The translations under genes were made by a program, and so were the position numbers. From contig WNYE01000029.1 of assembly GCA_021396245.1 (NCBI GenBank), positions 62,001 through 126,000 of the forward strand: DNA of 64,000 nt, in the 5' to 3' direction. The stretch is from Sporothrix humicola. Taxonomy: Eukaryota; Ascomycota; Sordariomycetes; Ophiostomatales; Ophiostomataceae. Below, in pieces: positions 9,635 to 19,843 of this stretch (positions are counted from its first letter, which is position 1; the number at the start of each line of letters is the position of its first letter). The notes beneath the pieces were generated by a model, which saw nothing but the letters and a program-made list of their open reading frames with translations, had not been told where the DNA came from and searched no databases.

Positions 9635-10511
9635 CTTCGAGGCAGTTGTTTAGTCGATACTTGATTGAGGTGGTCGTTCTATCGATATGTGACTGTGGTC
9701 GGTCGATGGTGGAAGGCTTGTCGGTCAAAGAAAAGAATGTTGGTTTAGGAGGAAAAGTGGCAGAGATTCTCCTGGATCCAGATGTTTGTTTTTGTTTTGG
9801 TTCACAAGACATACTTGCAATCAGGGGAAGGTGCAACCTACTACCCAGACTCTCCAGGCTCTCCAGGGAGCCAGGGAAGGTGGGGCCTAAGTTGGCAAGA
9901 ACGACTTGATGCCGCTCAAGTGATCAAGAACGTCCCTCTTTCTTTTTCCGGACACTTACAACTACGAGCAAAAAGTGCTCCACTCTGGTCAGGTGACTGC
10001 CTCAATTATGTCTATCTTTCCTCCACGGAATATTTCTTCCTTGAAAGATCTGGCACGGCGCTAATATTTTGTGAATGTTATCATTTGGCGTTTACTTTCA
10101 AATATTTCCTTTGGTCTAGATATAGGCTGTGATTCAAGGTTTGTCCTACAAGATGCATATCCACAGTTTCCTTCCCGCGATGCTGGCTTTTGTTTGCTAA
10201 CAGATGCATTGCATGGCAGGCACATATCAGCAACCTCGCCAGCAACCAGAATTCTATTCATCGATGGCTGGGCCCTTAAAACCCGTCACCAACTACCTTT
10301 ATCCAACAAATCCTTCCATTTGCCCTTCGAGAGAATCTACCCCCACACGACCAAGCGCCCATCATAACAGATTCCTGGGGCAAGGTGGCAAGCAAATATC
10401 GGTGCGAAATATATTGTGATTTAAGATGTTATTGATATAAACTATCACTTACAAAGTGTATTCGAGTCTTCTTACCAGTGATGCAAGTTGCATCAACGGG
10501 GCTAGCCCACC
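9635..10511. other. Intergenic region, no gene seen
   Basis: This stretch lies between the pseudogene start and the 3' end of the first small cysteine-rich gene. It carries a short run of related 9-10-base units around 9846-9885 (CTCTCCAGG-type) and is otherwise unremarkable. Confidence 0.4.
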
Positions 10512-10700
10512 TCAAACCTCCTTGCACGTCGGGCACTTGCCCTTGAACGTCTCGACCTGGACGACCTCCATGTCCATCGTCTTGCGATGCCAGTGGCTGC
10601 CGAACCAAGTGTCTTCGTCGCAGAGATAGGTGCTGTCGAAGAAGTAGGCAGCGTGGCCGCACTCATCGTACTTGACCTTGATGTAGTTGAAAGTGCACAT
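10512..10700 (-). CDS. Small cysteine-rich protein, MCxF-CGH-CPxC family, copy 1
   Basis: This is a 62-residue protein with C2, Y11-D12-E13-C14-G15-H16, C27, and a C-terminal F52-K53-G54-K55-C56-P57-T58-C59. It aligns over its whole length with the two small proteins at 13159-13335 and 13653-13829. The shared positions are MCxFxYIxVxYDxCGH, C27 and FKGxCPxC. The fourth cysteine of the other two (C37) is absent; H36 and H38 lie there instead. The spaced Cys/His pairs suggest a zinc-binding knuckle or ribbon. The open frame extends far upstream, but the conserved MC start fixes the ATG at 10700. The 5' leader contains three copies of CAACAAA. Function is unknown; very short fungal proteins starting MCxxxxxxxxCGH are widespread in this group. 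Confidence 0.65.
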   Translation of the reverse strand: MCTFNYIKVKYDECGHAAYFFDSTYLCDEDTWFGSHWHRKTMDMEVVQVETFKGKCPTCKEV

Positions 10701-10733
10701 GATGGCGTTGCGGAAGGTTTGTGTTGGTAGATG

Positions 10734-10754
10734 TTTGTTGTTTGTTGTTTGTTG
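10734..10754. repeat. Heptanucleotide tandem repeat (TTTGTTG)3
   Basis: There are three exact TTTGTTG units followed by a partial one, in the presumed 5' leader of small cysteine-rich gene 1. On the mRNA strand they read CAACAAA, an unstructured leader typical of efficiently translated fungal mRNAs. Confidence 0.7.
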
Positions 10755-11026
10755 TTTGGGAAGGTCGAAGATGGTATGAAGATGAAGATGATATGCCAAA
10801 GACAGAGAATCATAACGTGCAATGGAACATGACATGATATACTTTAGACGAGCTTCATGTGAACATAAAGATGAACAATATGAGAAAGTAATCCTTGCAA
10901 TGATCATGAACTAGAAACTAGATGCTAATAAACTTGTTGAACAGTGTAGGAGGAGCGATCAGAGAAGGTGTGATCTTTGTTCATTGAACTGCCAGCGAAG
11001 TGAGATATATCCCAAATCGTGAACAC

Positions 11027-12260
11027 CTACGACCTCAAGTATTCACAAACACTCTTTCCCCATCGCACACCGCCCTTGTATGTCCACATGCCTGGTGCAT
11101 TCCCTTCCTTCAGACCCTCAATAGCATCTGCCAGGTCTGGACCGACGCCTTCGTTTTTGAGATCTTGGAGTGGAAATAGGTATGTCTTGAACGAGAAGAG
11201 GATAGCATTCGTGACGGGAAGGCGTGTTAGAGTTTGGCACTCGACGCGAAAGCATGTTTGGGAGACGTCCACATCAGAGTCGTGCTCGACTTTGTCACTT
11301 TCGTGAACATGGTTGCCCTTGGGGACGAACAGCTCGGTATGTGTTTGAACGGACCACTGTTTTGTTAGCGGAATACATTGTGAATATGAAAGAGTGGAGA
11401 GTACTTGCATTCAACCGCCTGACACTCTGGCCGACGGTGAGGCGCTTGAAGAAGCGCTCCATACTCGGTCCAATCTTGTCGTACGATGGCACCGGCTTGT
11501 GGATGTCTTTGAGCAACAAGCCCAGCTTCGAAGACGGGTCAAAACCAGAAGGGAAACAACACAAAAAGGCGACGAGACGGTGACTCGTGTCTGGATAAGC
11601 GGGACCACTGTCGTCTGGCACGCTCTGGATGTCCTCCTCTTTTAGCAGAAACAAGTCGTCCTCGATCGTCTCGCCGAGAGTGCGCAGGGCATCAACTGGG
11701 TCTGAGGGTGGACTGCATGAGATGGTGTTGCCGGTGACGTTGTTCTGAAGAGAGGCCGCTCCTGGATTTGTGGCTGCCATTGTGAACACTGAAGGATATC
11801 GTTGTGGAAGAAAGTTCATCAAATACAAGTACAGCTCATCGACTGCGGCTTTCGCGTCTTGTGTCCCGATCGTGCCTATGACGGTATCTCGGTTGCTATC
11901 CATGACCTTGCGCCGCGTCTCGATTCGGTCTTTGTAGTTGTTGTCGAGAATGATCAGGTCTTCGGGCGATGACGATTGGAGGGCCATCGTGATGTGGTAT
12001 GTCGGTTTGTATGGCCGAAACTGTGTCGGGTTGATCGATTTGTAGTCGAATGCTAGCAACGGCGTGATAGCCGGAGGCGTCGATGTGCCGCTTGTCCTGC
12101 CATTTCTGCTAGATTTTTCGTCGCTCTTGAACGACGATGTTGTGTTTGTTCGTTTGTATCGCTGACCTAGATAGATGCCTATGACAATTGCCGAAAAGAG
12201 AAAAACAACAAGATAAAGGTCCATGATTGCCAAAAACAAAAGAACGTAGAACAAAAACAA
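11027..12260 (-). CDS. DUF3445 (haem-dependent oxidative N-demethylase alpha-like) membrane-anchored protein, GC-AG intron
   Basis: Exon 1 (12260-11409) and exon 2 (11356-11027) encode about 393 residues. A 52-nt intron with donor GCAAGT (GC-AG class), branch GCTAAC and acceptor AACAG (11357) restores the family motif RRLN-WSVQTHTELF. Family motifs: FRPYKPTYHITMAL (about 81-94), HRLVAFLCCFPSGFDP, KIGPSMERFFKRL, VECQTLTRLPVTNAILFSFKTYL and GNAPGMWTYKGGVRWG-KSVCEYLR at the C-terminus. DUF3445 is related to the haem subunit of bacterial dimethylamine monooxygenase; fungal roles are undefined. An N-terminal hydrophobic stretch (to about residue 30) followed by basic residues should anchor it in a membrane. 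Met13 at 12224 is an equally good start. It sits between the small cysteine-rich genes. Confidence 0.85.
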
Positions 12261-13158
12261 TGCGAAATGAGAATATGCTTTGATAGAAACGACAATGCGA
12301 TATGTTCACGATAAATGAACTGTGTTGTCAAAGAGGTTGTTCATTCGCATTTTATATGTCAAATGTCACAAAGCGGGATCGGAGCTGAAACGGGATCTCT
12401 CCTCCTCGTGTCGTATCTCTTTCTTCCCATATTCTTTGATATCCCTTTCCCCTGATGGTGGTCTCGAGCGGGGTGCACACCAACTAAAACGATATGGAGT
12501 CATAGGGCGTTCTGGGCGGATGCGCTTGGCGATTGGATGGCGTTTTAGGAAGGTCGTGCCGTCGTCTTTGATAAAGCAAAAAATAATACTGGTTCTCCAT
12601 TGGGGAATTGGACTATCGCTCGCGGCAACTGCCGCCAACCATCGTGTTGCATTTCCACATCGAGTACAAACATACGCTCGTGGGATTTTTGACGTCGAGT
12701 CAACGTCAGCTTTGACACAGGACAAGACCAACTAGGCAAGTCCGTGGAGGATAAAAATAAACATGAGATAAAGAGTCGCAGACCCAGGAACATTCAAGAC
12801 TGATAACAAATGGAAGCTCCGCACCAGGAAGCCACAAAAGTATAGATCCATCATCGGTGACCCTTTTAGTTCATTATCGTTTGTCGTCAGTTTGCTTCCC
12901 CGCAAAAGCCTTACGGCCTATCTCGCACTTGCAAAGACGGATTGCGGCACGGATATTTGTCGGGATCGGCCGTCCATATTTTGTACGTCATCTTTGGTTT
13001 GGCTAAACCACATCATCTTGATCTTGAACTCTCAGCACCCGTCCAGACCAACGAACCGTGATGGCAAGCCCCTGTGAAACGTATAAATAGGACAGTTCTT
13101 AAAGCGTATGAACATTATATTGTCCCCTCTTAACCAACTTTGACAAACCCGACTCAAA
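12261..13158. other. Intergenic region between DUF3445 gene and small gene 2
   Basis: There is no convincing gene. It holds the promoter of the DUF3445 gene (left) and of the second small cysteine-rich gene (right). Confidence 0.5.
13082..13090 (+). promoter_or_regulatory. TATA box of small cysteine-rich gene 2
   Basis: TATAAATAG, a perfect TATA consensus, lies 69-77 bp upstream of the ATG at 13159. This supports a real, probably inducible transcription unit. Confidence 0.6.
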
Positions 13159-13335
13159 ATGTGCCACTTTGAGTACATCAGCGTTGCCTACGACGATTGC
13201 GGCCACTCGGTCAGCTTTTTCAGCAGCACACAACGGTGCCAGTATGCTGCATTTTACAACACTCTCTGCGACTCAATCCCTGTTCGTATTGTCAACTATG
13301 AGAAGTTCAAGGGCTACTGTCCCAACTGTAAGTAA
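13159..13335 (+). CDS. Small cysteine-rich protein, MCxF-CGH-CPxC family, copy 2
   Basis: This is a 58-residue protein with C2, Y11-D12-D13-C14-G15-H16, C27, C37 and C54-P-N-C57, plus H16. It is collinear with the 13653-13829 copy without gaps (same length, all six cysteines in register) and shares YISVxYDDCGH, YNTLC and KFKGxCPNC with it. The C14-x-H16 and C54-x2-C57 pairs suggest a single zinc site. A TATA box lies about 70 bp upstream. GTAAGT overlaps the stop codon (AACTGTAAGTAA), but the sister copy ends at the same residue with TAG, so the stop rather than splicing is the likely end. No signal peptide, so probably intracellular. Confidence 0.65.
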   Translation: MCHFEYISVAYDDCGHSVSFFSSTQRCQYAAFYNTLCDSIPVRIVNYEKFKGYCPNCK

Positions 13336-13520
13336 TTTCTACTAATCGTAGGAGCATCTTTAGTAGGTAGGAAGCCGGACGGTTTTGCCCGTGACTTGTG
13401 TCATATAAAGGGAGACGAATTCAGACGCTTTGCAAGGTGAACATTCACAGACGATAGCTCCTTAAATCACAATACCTTTCAACAACTCGAATCTGATTGC
13501 CACCATATCATAATGAACAG

Positions 13521-13528
13521 TATAAATG
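13521..13528 (+). promoter_or_regulatory. TATA box of small cysteine-rich gene 3
   Basis: TATAAATG lies about 125-132 bp upstream of the ATG at 13653. The spacing is longer than for copy 2, but the setting is similar. Confidence 0.45.
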
Positions 13529-13652
13529 TAAAATTATTTCCAATTAACAAGTGCTATTTATCATTCTCCTTTCGATAACTTCGACACTACTTCCTTGCCC
13601 GACTTCCAACATTCGTAAACTGTAAACACCCAACCCATAAAAAATCACGAAT

Positions 13653-13829
13653 ATGTGCTACTTCAGCTACATTAGCGTTCGTTATGATGACTGTGGTCAT
13701 CGAGTCCTGTGGTGGCAAGCCACGCACCGGTGCGAGAGCGCCGACGACTACAACACTTTGTGCACCAGAGTTCCAGTCAAGGTTACTGTCAGAGAAAAGT
13801 TCAAGGGCCTGTGTCCCAACTGTCAGTAG
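13653..13829 (+). CDS. Small cysteine-rich protein, MCxF-CGH-CPxC family, copy 3
   Basis: This 58-residue tandem paralogue of the gene 320 bp upstream has C2, C14, H16, C27, C37, C54 and C57 all conserved in register, and motifs YISVRYDDCGH, HRCESADDYNTLC and KFKGLCPNC. Two Trp (20, 21) replace the Phe pair of copies 1 and 2. The conservation of cysteines against divergence elsewhere argues that it is translated and under selection. No known function; a small zinc-binding protein is inferred. Confidence 0.65.
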   Translation: MCYFSYISVRYDDCGHRVLWWQATHRCESADDYNTLCTRVPVKVTVREKFKGLCPNCQ

Positions 13830-14137
13830 GCAAGTCCTCAAAAGGTGTAATTTTAAGGTGTATTGTGTTGTGTGAGGAGTAACCAGCCGGACTTCATTGA
13901 CTGTCTTGTCATTTTTGGCCATTTTTGAAACCAACTTTTGGACGCATTGTGCCACGATCACAACGAGCTTTGATAATCAAAAATACAATCATTTTAAACT
14001 CTTAACTACCATCTGTTTGCACATATTTTTGTCTTGTTTTCTTGTACATGTCCTCCTTCCGTGATAAAATACAATCATTCAAGCTGACGCTCCCTTCTCA
14101 TGTCTCTCCTTTTTATTTCTGTACCGTATCCCCCCAT

Positions 14138-14674
14138 CTAATCATGATGATCAGGGTCGCCGGCGACGTTGAGGCAGCTCAGCACGCCGGCCGTGTTGCT
14201 CACGTGGTCGCTCAGCGTCAGCCGCGTCGCGTGGTTGCTCGCCGTGTCGGTGTACTGGCAGCGGCACGTCATCTTGGTCGTCTTGGGATCGATTGTGCAC
14301 TGGCTGCACGGCGCGCAGTACGTCGACTGCCAGTGGGCGACGGACTTGCTGCGCCACTGCAGGTTCTTGGACTTTTCGTCGTAGCCGATACACTGGCCGA
14401 GATCCAAAAAGGTGTGCTGGAGCTTGCCGGCGTTCTTTTTTTCGGCAGTCACAACGCTCCCGTCGGACGTGCAGTTGGCCTCGATGCGGCAGTAGCCAAA
14501 GTAGGCAATGTCGGTGCACGTGGAGGCAAAGTTGGTTTTGGCGGGTGAGGCACGGGCGTCGAGGAGATTATTCCCGACAACAGCGGGCGAAGGTGCTGCA
14601 CAGGACGAGGCAGCAAGAGAAAGGATGGCAAGAGTGTGGAGGAGGCCAGAGCGGCCAGAATGTTGTGAAGACAT
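14138..14674 (-). CDS. Secreted cyanovirin-N (CVNH)-like protein
   Basis: The 178-residue product starts with a signal peptide (hydrophobic 11-26, Ala-Ala near 26-27 as likely cleavage). The mature part resembles a CVNH lectin fold: FASTCTDIAYFGYCRIEANC at about 49-68, L-D-L-G-Q-C-I-G-Y-D at 90-99 followed by NLQW, and a second half ending LTLSDHVSNTAGVLSC (152-167). CVNH proteins bind oligomannose glycans. Ten cysteines in the mature part and a CAPCSQC insert (120-126) are more than in the usual fungal members. ATG 14674 is chosen because the signal peptide follows it directly; the upstream open frame is leader, with a TATA-like ATAAATA near 14815-14821. Confidence 0.65.
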   Translation of the reverse strand: MSSQHSGRSGLLHTLAILSLAASSCAAPSPAVVGNNLLDARASPAKTNFASTCTDIAYFGYCRIEANCTSDGSVVTAEKKNAGKLQHTFLDLGQCIGYDEKSKNLQWRSKSVAHWQSTYCAPCSQCTIDPKTTKMTCRCQYTDTASNHATRLTLSDHVSNTAGVLSCLNVAGDPDHHD

Positions 14675-17600
14675 GATGGTTTGAGTATGTGATGTTTGGT
14701 TTTTTGGTTTTATTTGGTTCCGTTGTTTCTTTTCTTTGGTCTTCTTGTGTTCTTGTGTTGTGCTTGCTGATGATTTAACAAAACGGAAAACGAAACGATG
14801 TTGGACATGGCCAGTATTTATCCTCTTGATCGGCATCGTGTGCTCCTCTCCTCGTGGACTCGTAGCCCCTCTTGAAAGAAAAGAAGGAAAGTCATGTCTG
14901 TTCTGCAAGGTACGTTGTCTCACAGCGGGAACCGTGATGCAAGGGGGGCAACGTAAGAGGGCGTTCTTTTTCGTTCGGGATAAAGAGTCGAGAGACAGAC
15001 AGGAGACACAGAAAATAAAATACCAATGGCAAGAGAGCAAGGCAAGAGACAGGGAATGATGCAGAGTTACACGTCAGGCACTTAAAGTTTATCTAGAATA
15101 ATTCTTGGCAGACCTCCTTGCTCGTTAAAAATCTTCTGCTCCCTTCTCTCCTCGATCATCGTCTCTTCAACGCTGTGTCACGTACTACATGTCCATAGTC
15201 GAAACACGAGAGGCGGGGAACTAGGGGTAAGAGGAAGTAAATGACAGTAAAATAGTAGCCAGGATGGCGTACAAACTCTCCAAATTGCTGGAGCTGAAAT
15301 GCATAATTACCAAATAATACTGGAATACGAACATGGGCAGCCGGCCATGTCCGATGGGGAACGTCCATTTTCGTCTTTTTTCTTGTGTCCATCGTCTTCG
15401 TTTCTCGTCTCCAGATGGACGGTGTCGTGCATGCTGTGCATGGAACAAACTTGGTGCTGCAGGCCATGGTGCATGGGTTTGTGCGTGGGCTTGCGTGGCG
15501 ATGTGTTTGCGTGCTTGCTGTGTTTGTGCTCGTGTCTCCTGAGTTTTCTCTGCTTCTGTACAGCCTCAGATATTGGCATATACTATTCGTCAATTAATTG
15601 TCGTACTTGCTTACTCTCTTCTATGTTCGTTTATCATTATTTCTTCAGACCCCAGCCATCTTTCGGTCTAGGCCAATCGATGCAGGCATGCGTTTTCCTC
15701 TGTTCTCTCCTTACTCTTCCCTCGTCTACCTGAATATTGCACGCGACGCTCAAAACGACTTCTGTTCCACGACAGCCGAATCGGAGACGGGCACAAACAC
15801 AGAGCCACAAAATCACAGAATATACTACAAGGAGAGACAGGAGGGCGCCAAAATTCGTCAGAAGAAGAATGAAAATAAAGTAAGTCGCCGCGTCGTGGGG
15901 TTCTTGTTCTGTTTCGTTGACATTTGATTTTATCTTGTTTCCTTTTCTATTTCCGTCACCTGTATTCTCCCTTCTCATTATCCCTCTTTTCTTCTCAGTG
16001 TCTTTTCAATGTCTTTTGTTCGTGGCTTCGCCTGCCCTGATTGTCGTCATCGCCGAAGTGTTTGAATTAAAAACATAAAATGTCTTGGCCTGAGCCCAAG
16101 GAAAATTATCGTTTTTCACAACAACGCCTAGAACACATGGCAACACACACAAGCAGTGACATCGGAATAATCCATGACAAGGCAGAGTCATGCGTCGCCC
16201 TGTGTACTCTGTCTCTTTTCTGTGCGTCCTTTGACAATTCTCTCTCTCCAAAACGCATTGTGCTCAGTGCTTTCTAAAGGAGCCAGCTGTACTCATTGCT
16301 TTGTTTATTGCCATGTTCGTCTATGTTCATCTATGTTCATTAATCCAAGCTCGTGTCCTAGCTCCTGCCTAGCTGTGTTCACTCTGCTTCAGCCGTGGCT
16401 TGCCAGATGTCTTGCATCTCGCTTGGTAATGCCTCGTGATGTTGATTGCAGTGGGGGTCAGTCGAGTGTCCTCGCAATAGGTTCTTTTTTCCTATGACAA
16501 TATTCACATGGTTTTTCTTGTAGTCATCATGTCTCCATTCAACCGTATATATAAAAAATTCAAAACACTAACGAGATACTTTTTTACTTATTCCCTATCT
16601 CCTCCAAGCTCAACTTTTGTTTGTGTGTTTATTTTGTTTTCATTTTCATTCGCCTCTTTTGCACATATTTTTTCTTCCTTTTTTTTTCTGCATTATTTCT
16701 GACGATTTATGTCTCCTGTATGCTCCAAAAGTATCATAATAATTCAATCTGTAGCTACAAATATTGATAAAAATCCAGTGAAAAGATCATCAATACCTGT
16801 TCATCTTTGAACGGACATTCAATCATTTGTATACGCGATCATCTTCGTCACGATGTTTGTTGATGTCGATGTGGCTGACGATATCAGCCACTAACCATCG
16901 GCCACTAGACTGCCTGTAAGAAGCCGATTTTAGCCACTAAAGACCCGATTACAGGCCTTCGGCCCCAGTCCATTGCAACCCCATCATGACGACAGCGAGA
17001 ATTTACACCTGCAAACTGCCGTAAACGTCCAAGCGCAACCCTGAATTCTGACTGGTCCCTGTCGCTTCTGCCCGCTTCAGCGTTCGATGCTCTCCTCTTT
17101 TCGCTGTAAGAACAGAGACGACAGGGGAGAAAAACGGATCACAAGATCACGAGGCCCGATTTAGTTTGTGCTTCTCGTGCCTTCCTCGCCCGGCACCGCA
17201 CCGCAGTACTGCCGTTATCCGGAGCAAGAACGTTCCTTGGCTCTTTCCTTAGTTTTCCCTTTTCCTTTCTCTTTTCTCCTCTTTTTGTCGTGACGCACTC
17301 ACTCACTCTACCCCTCTGCACCTTCCAATTGCTGTTCTTGCATTTGTTATTTTCACCCTCGACATCGTCTCACCTTCCGTATCTGCCCTCATCCACACAT
17401 CCACACATGCACCTTCCTTGCCGGCTGTCACCCACCAGCCGTCGCCAACCGTCACCCGTCACCCGTCACCCATCACTCGTCATCTGCCTTCCGTATCTGT
17501 CAATCTACCACCTTCCACCAACGTCTCCTCTTTCTGCTTTCCCCTATTTTCCTATTCTCGCCGCCATTTCAATTTTGATTGTTTTCTTTCTGCCTCTTCT

Positions 17601-18887
17601 GCAGCATTAGTTGAAACCGCTGCCGAATTGTCCTTCGAGTTTTTGTCATCTGATATCATTTTGATTTTTGTGTCTCTCTTCATTTTGCCCTGTTTGGGTC
17701 GATCGATCGCACCCGCACGTCGTCACGTTTCCCCCGCAAATTCACTGAACACAAAGAAACCTGCCGAAAGTCAAAACACAAAACACACAAAACAAAAACA
17801 AGCTCAACAAAGACAAGCAACGACAAAAAGGACACTCTCCAGAAATATCATCATCTGAAGCTCCTTGTCACTGACGTGCCCTTTCTATCAATCACGATTC
17901 TGTTCCCTTCTCGTCTCTTCTCTTTACCTGTCCTTTTCTGCCCTTTTCTGCTTTTTTGACTCCTTACTTGAATTCTTTTATCCCCTTTGAACTGTCCTGT
18001 TTTGCATTTCGGGGCTCCGAGCCGCTCTCCAGCCACAGCAAAGCAAATCAAAGCATACGATTGATCCAGCGATCTCATCGGCAGAAAACGAAACGACTTC
18101 AATAATACGCAAACACGCTGACACGGTGCGCTACAGCAAGCCACCTGGACCCGCTTTTATTTACTACACCGAACCAGCGAACCAACAGACAGCGAACCAG
18201 CGAACCTTATCCTTCTGTTGGTAAGCGCCTGACGCCCTAAAACACACCAAAACAGCACCCGCCAAAAAGACACCAAAGGACACCAAAACGCAGATTCCGT
18301 GCGCCGGTCACGCCTAAACCGCGAGTCTCCACTTTTTTGTTGACACTCACTCGTCTCTTTGCTGTCTCTCTCACACACTTTCTTTCAACCTCTCTCCACA
18401 TCTTCCACCTCACGTCGTACACCCTGGCTCTTGTGAGCTTTTCCAACCAGCCACCCGCAACCAAGCTTCTCCACGACCGTCCTCCGTACCACAATCACGA
18501 TCACAATTCACAACCACATCCCGCCGGCCGACCAGCGATTGCGACAAAGAGCGACAGTTTTTTGGCATCCGATTCCCCAGCCTTGCTTGAAGTGAGACTC
18601 CAAAAGTGATACGTCCATTTCCATTGCATTTTCATCGCAAACACGCGCTGCCATTGCGACGCCGATACGCGGACTCGCCGACGTCGCATGCACATACCCG
18701 GAGTTTGTGCGCAGACAAAGTCCCCAGACTCGTAACGGACGACGGCCTATTTTCTTTTGATCTCATCTTCTTGCCTCCGACACTGCGGCCACGACCCTGC
18801 CGGCATTCGGCGATCCGACTCCCACCTCCCTCCCTTCACTTACGCCGCGAAGCTATCGCATCGGCCTGATAGCCCCCGACCGACACC
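14675..18887. other. Long intergenic region, no convincing gene
   Basis: The first 400 bases are the CVNH gene promoter. From about 15.1 kb to 18.9 kb open frames are short, compositionally skewed and overlapping on both strands. The part from about 17.1 kb is pyrimidine-rich with repeated GTCACCC units (17451-17470) and AGCGAACC units (18175-18205), which fits a long untranslated leader or promoter of the SWIB gene. Confidence 0.5.
16872..16890. repeat. Short perfect inverted repeat (7-bp arms)
   Basis: TGGCTGA and TCAGCCA flank a 5-base centre. It could form a hairpin or be a dimer-binding site; no gene is adjacent. Confidence 0.4.
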
Positions 18888-19843
18888 ATGGCAACACCAC
18901 GTACGTCTGAGATTCGTCTGATACCTTTTTCTCATGTCTTGTTATCCACACATGCTTACTTTCTTTAGTCACCGACGAGGAGATGCGGCGGTATACGCAG
19001 CTGGTCGACGCCATCCTCGCGACCGCCGACCTCGCGACCGTCACGCGCAAAAAGGTCCGCAAGGGTCTCGAGAAGGCCCTGGGCGGCAAGGACCTGAGCG
19101 ACCAAAAGTATGCCATCAAGGACCTGATCGAGGCCCGCTTCGACGCCATCAACTCGCAGTCAGAGTCGCCCGACCCGGCAAACAGCAATGGGGACGTCGA
19201 CGTGGCAAACGGCGACGAGATCAAAGTGTCCCTGGAGTACGACTACGACCACGATCACAGCCATAGCCACAACCACAGCCGCAGTCGACCCGCGGTAGAC
19301 GACGACGACGAAGACGACGACGCCCCGGCCAAGAAGAAGCACAAGCGCTCGTCGTCGTCGATCGAGGACGCCGACGCGCGGCTGGCCGCCGAGCTGCAGG
19401 CACAGGAGAACCGTCTGGCGCGCGCGCGGACAACACGCGGCGGCAGCACATCCAAGTCGACCAAGCCACGAAAGACCGGCGGGTCAATATCGAAGAGCAA
19501 GTCGAAGCCGAAGCAGAAGAGTGCGGCCAAAGTGGACGACAGCGACGACGAGGGCGGCGACGGGGCGCCCAAGGAGAAGCGCAAGGCGTCGGGCGGGTTC
19601 CAGAAGCCGTTCAACCTCAGCTATCAGCTGGGCGATCTGGTGGGCGTGTCGCAGCTGTCGCGGCCGCAGGTGGTCAAGCGGCTGTGGGAGCACATCAAGG
19701 GCAACGACCTGCAGGACCCGCAGGACCGGCGGCAGATCCGCTGCGACGACAAGATGCAGGCCGTGTTTAAGCAGCAAAAGATTGACATGTTCCAGATGAA
19801 CAAGCTGTTGGGCAACCACCTGTACCCGGTGGATGAGGAGTGA
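18888..19843 (+). CDS. DEK_C / SWIB (MDM2-like) domain chromatin protein, Uaf30/Tri1 type
   Basis: A 13-nt coding first exon (18888-18900), a 68-nt intron (GTACGT to TTTAG, 18901-18968) and exon 2 give 295 residues. Residues about 5-60 (LTDEEMRRYTQLVDAIL, KKVRKGLEKALG, YAIKDLIEARFDAI) match the DEK C-terminal domain. Residues about 215-292 are a SWIB domain (FNLSYQLGDLVGVSQLSRPQ and VVKRLWEHIKGNDLQDPQDRR, then IRCDDKMQAVF). Between them lies a long charged linker with a His/Ser track, an acidic run and many lysines. In yeast such proteins join the RNA polymerase I upstream activating factor (Uaf30) or are nuclear paralogues (Tri1); fungal orthologues combine both domains. A nuclear role at rDNA or chromatin is inferred. 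Confidence 0.88.

Noticed and set aside
10061..10367. Overlapping short frames on both strands
   Set aside because: About 66-98 codons each, no shared motif with the small cysteine-rich family and no regulatory signals.
13328..13436. Possible splice donor GTAAGT overlapping the stop codon of small cysteine-rich gene 2
   Set aside because: The sister gene ends at the same residue with a different stop and no donor; no well-spaced acceptor gives a conserved extension.
14675..15040. N-terminal extension of the CVNH-like protein by 122 residues
   Set aside because: A signal peptide begins at ATG 14674, and a TATA-like box lies inside the extension.
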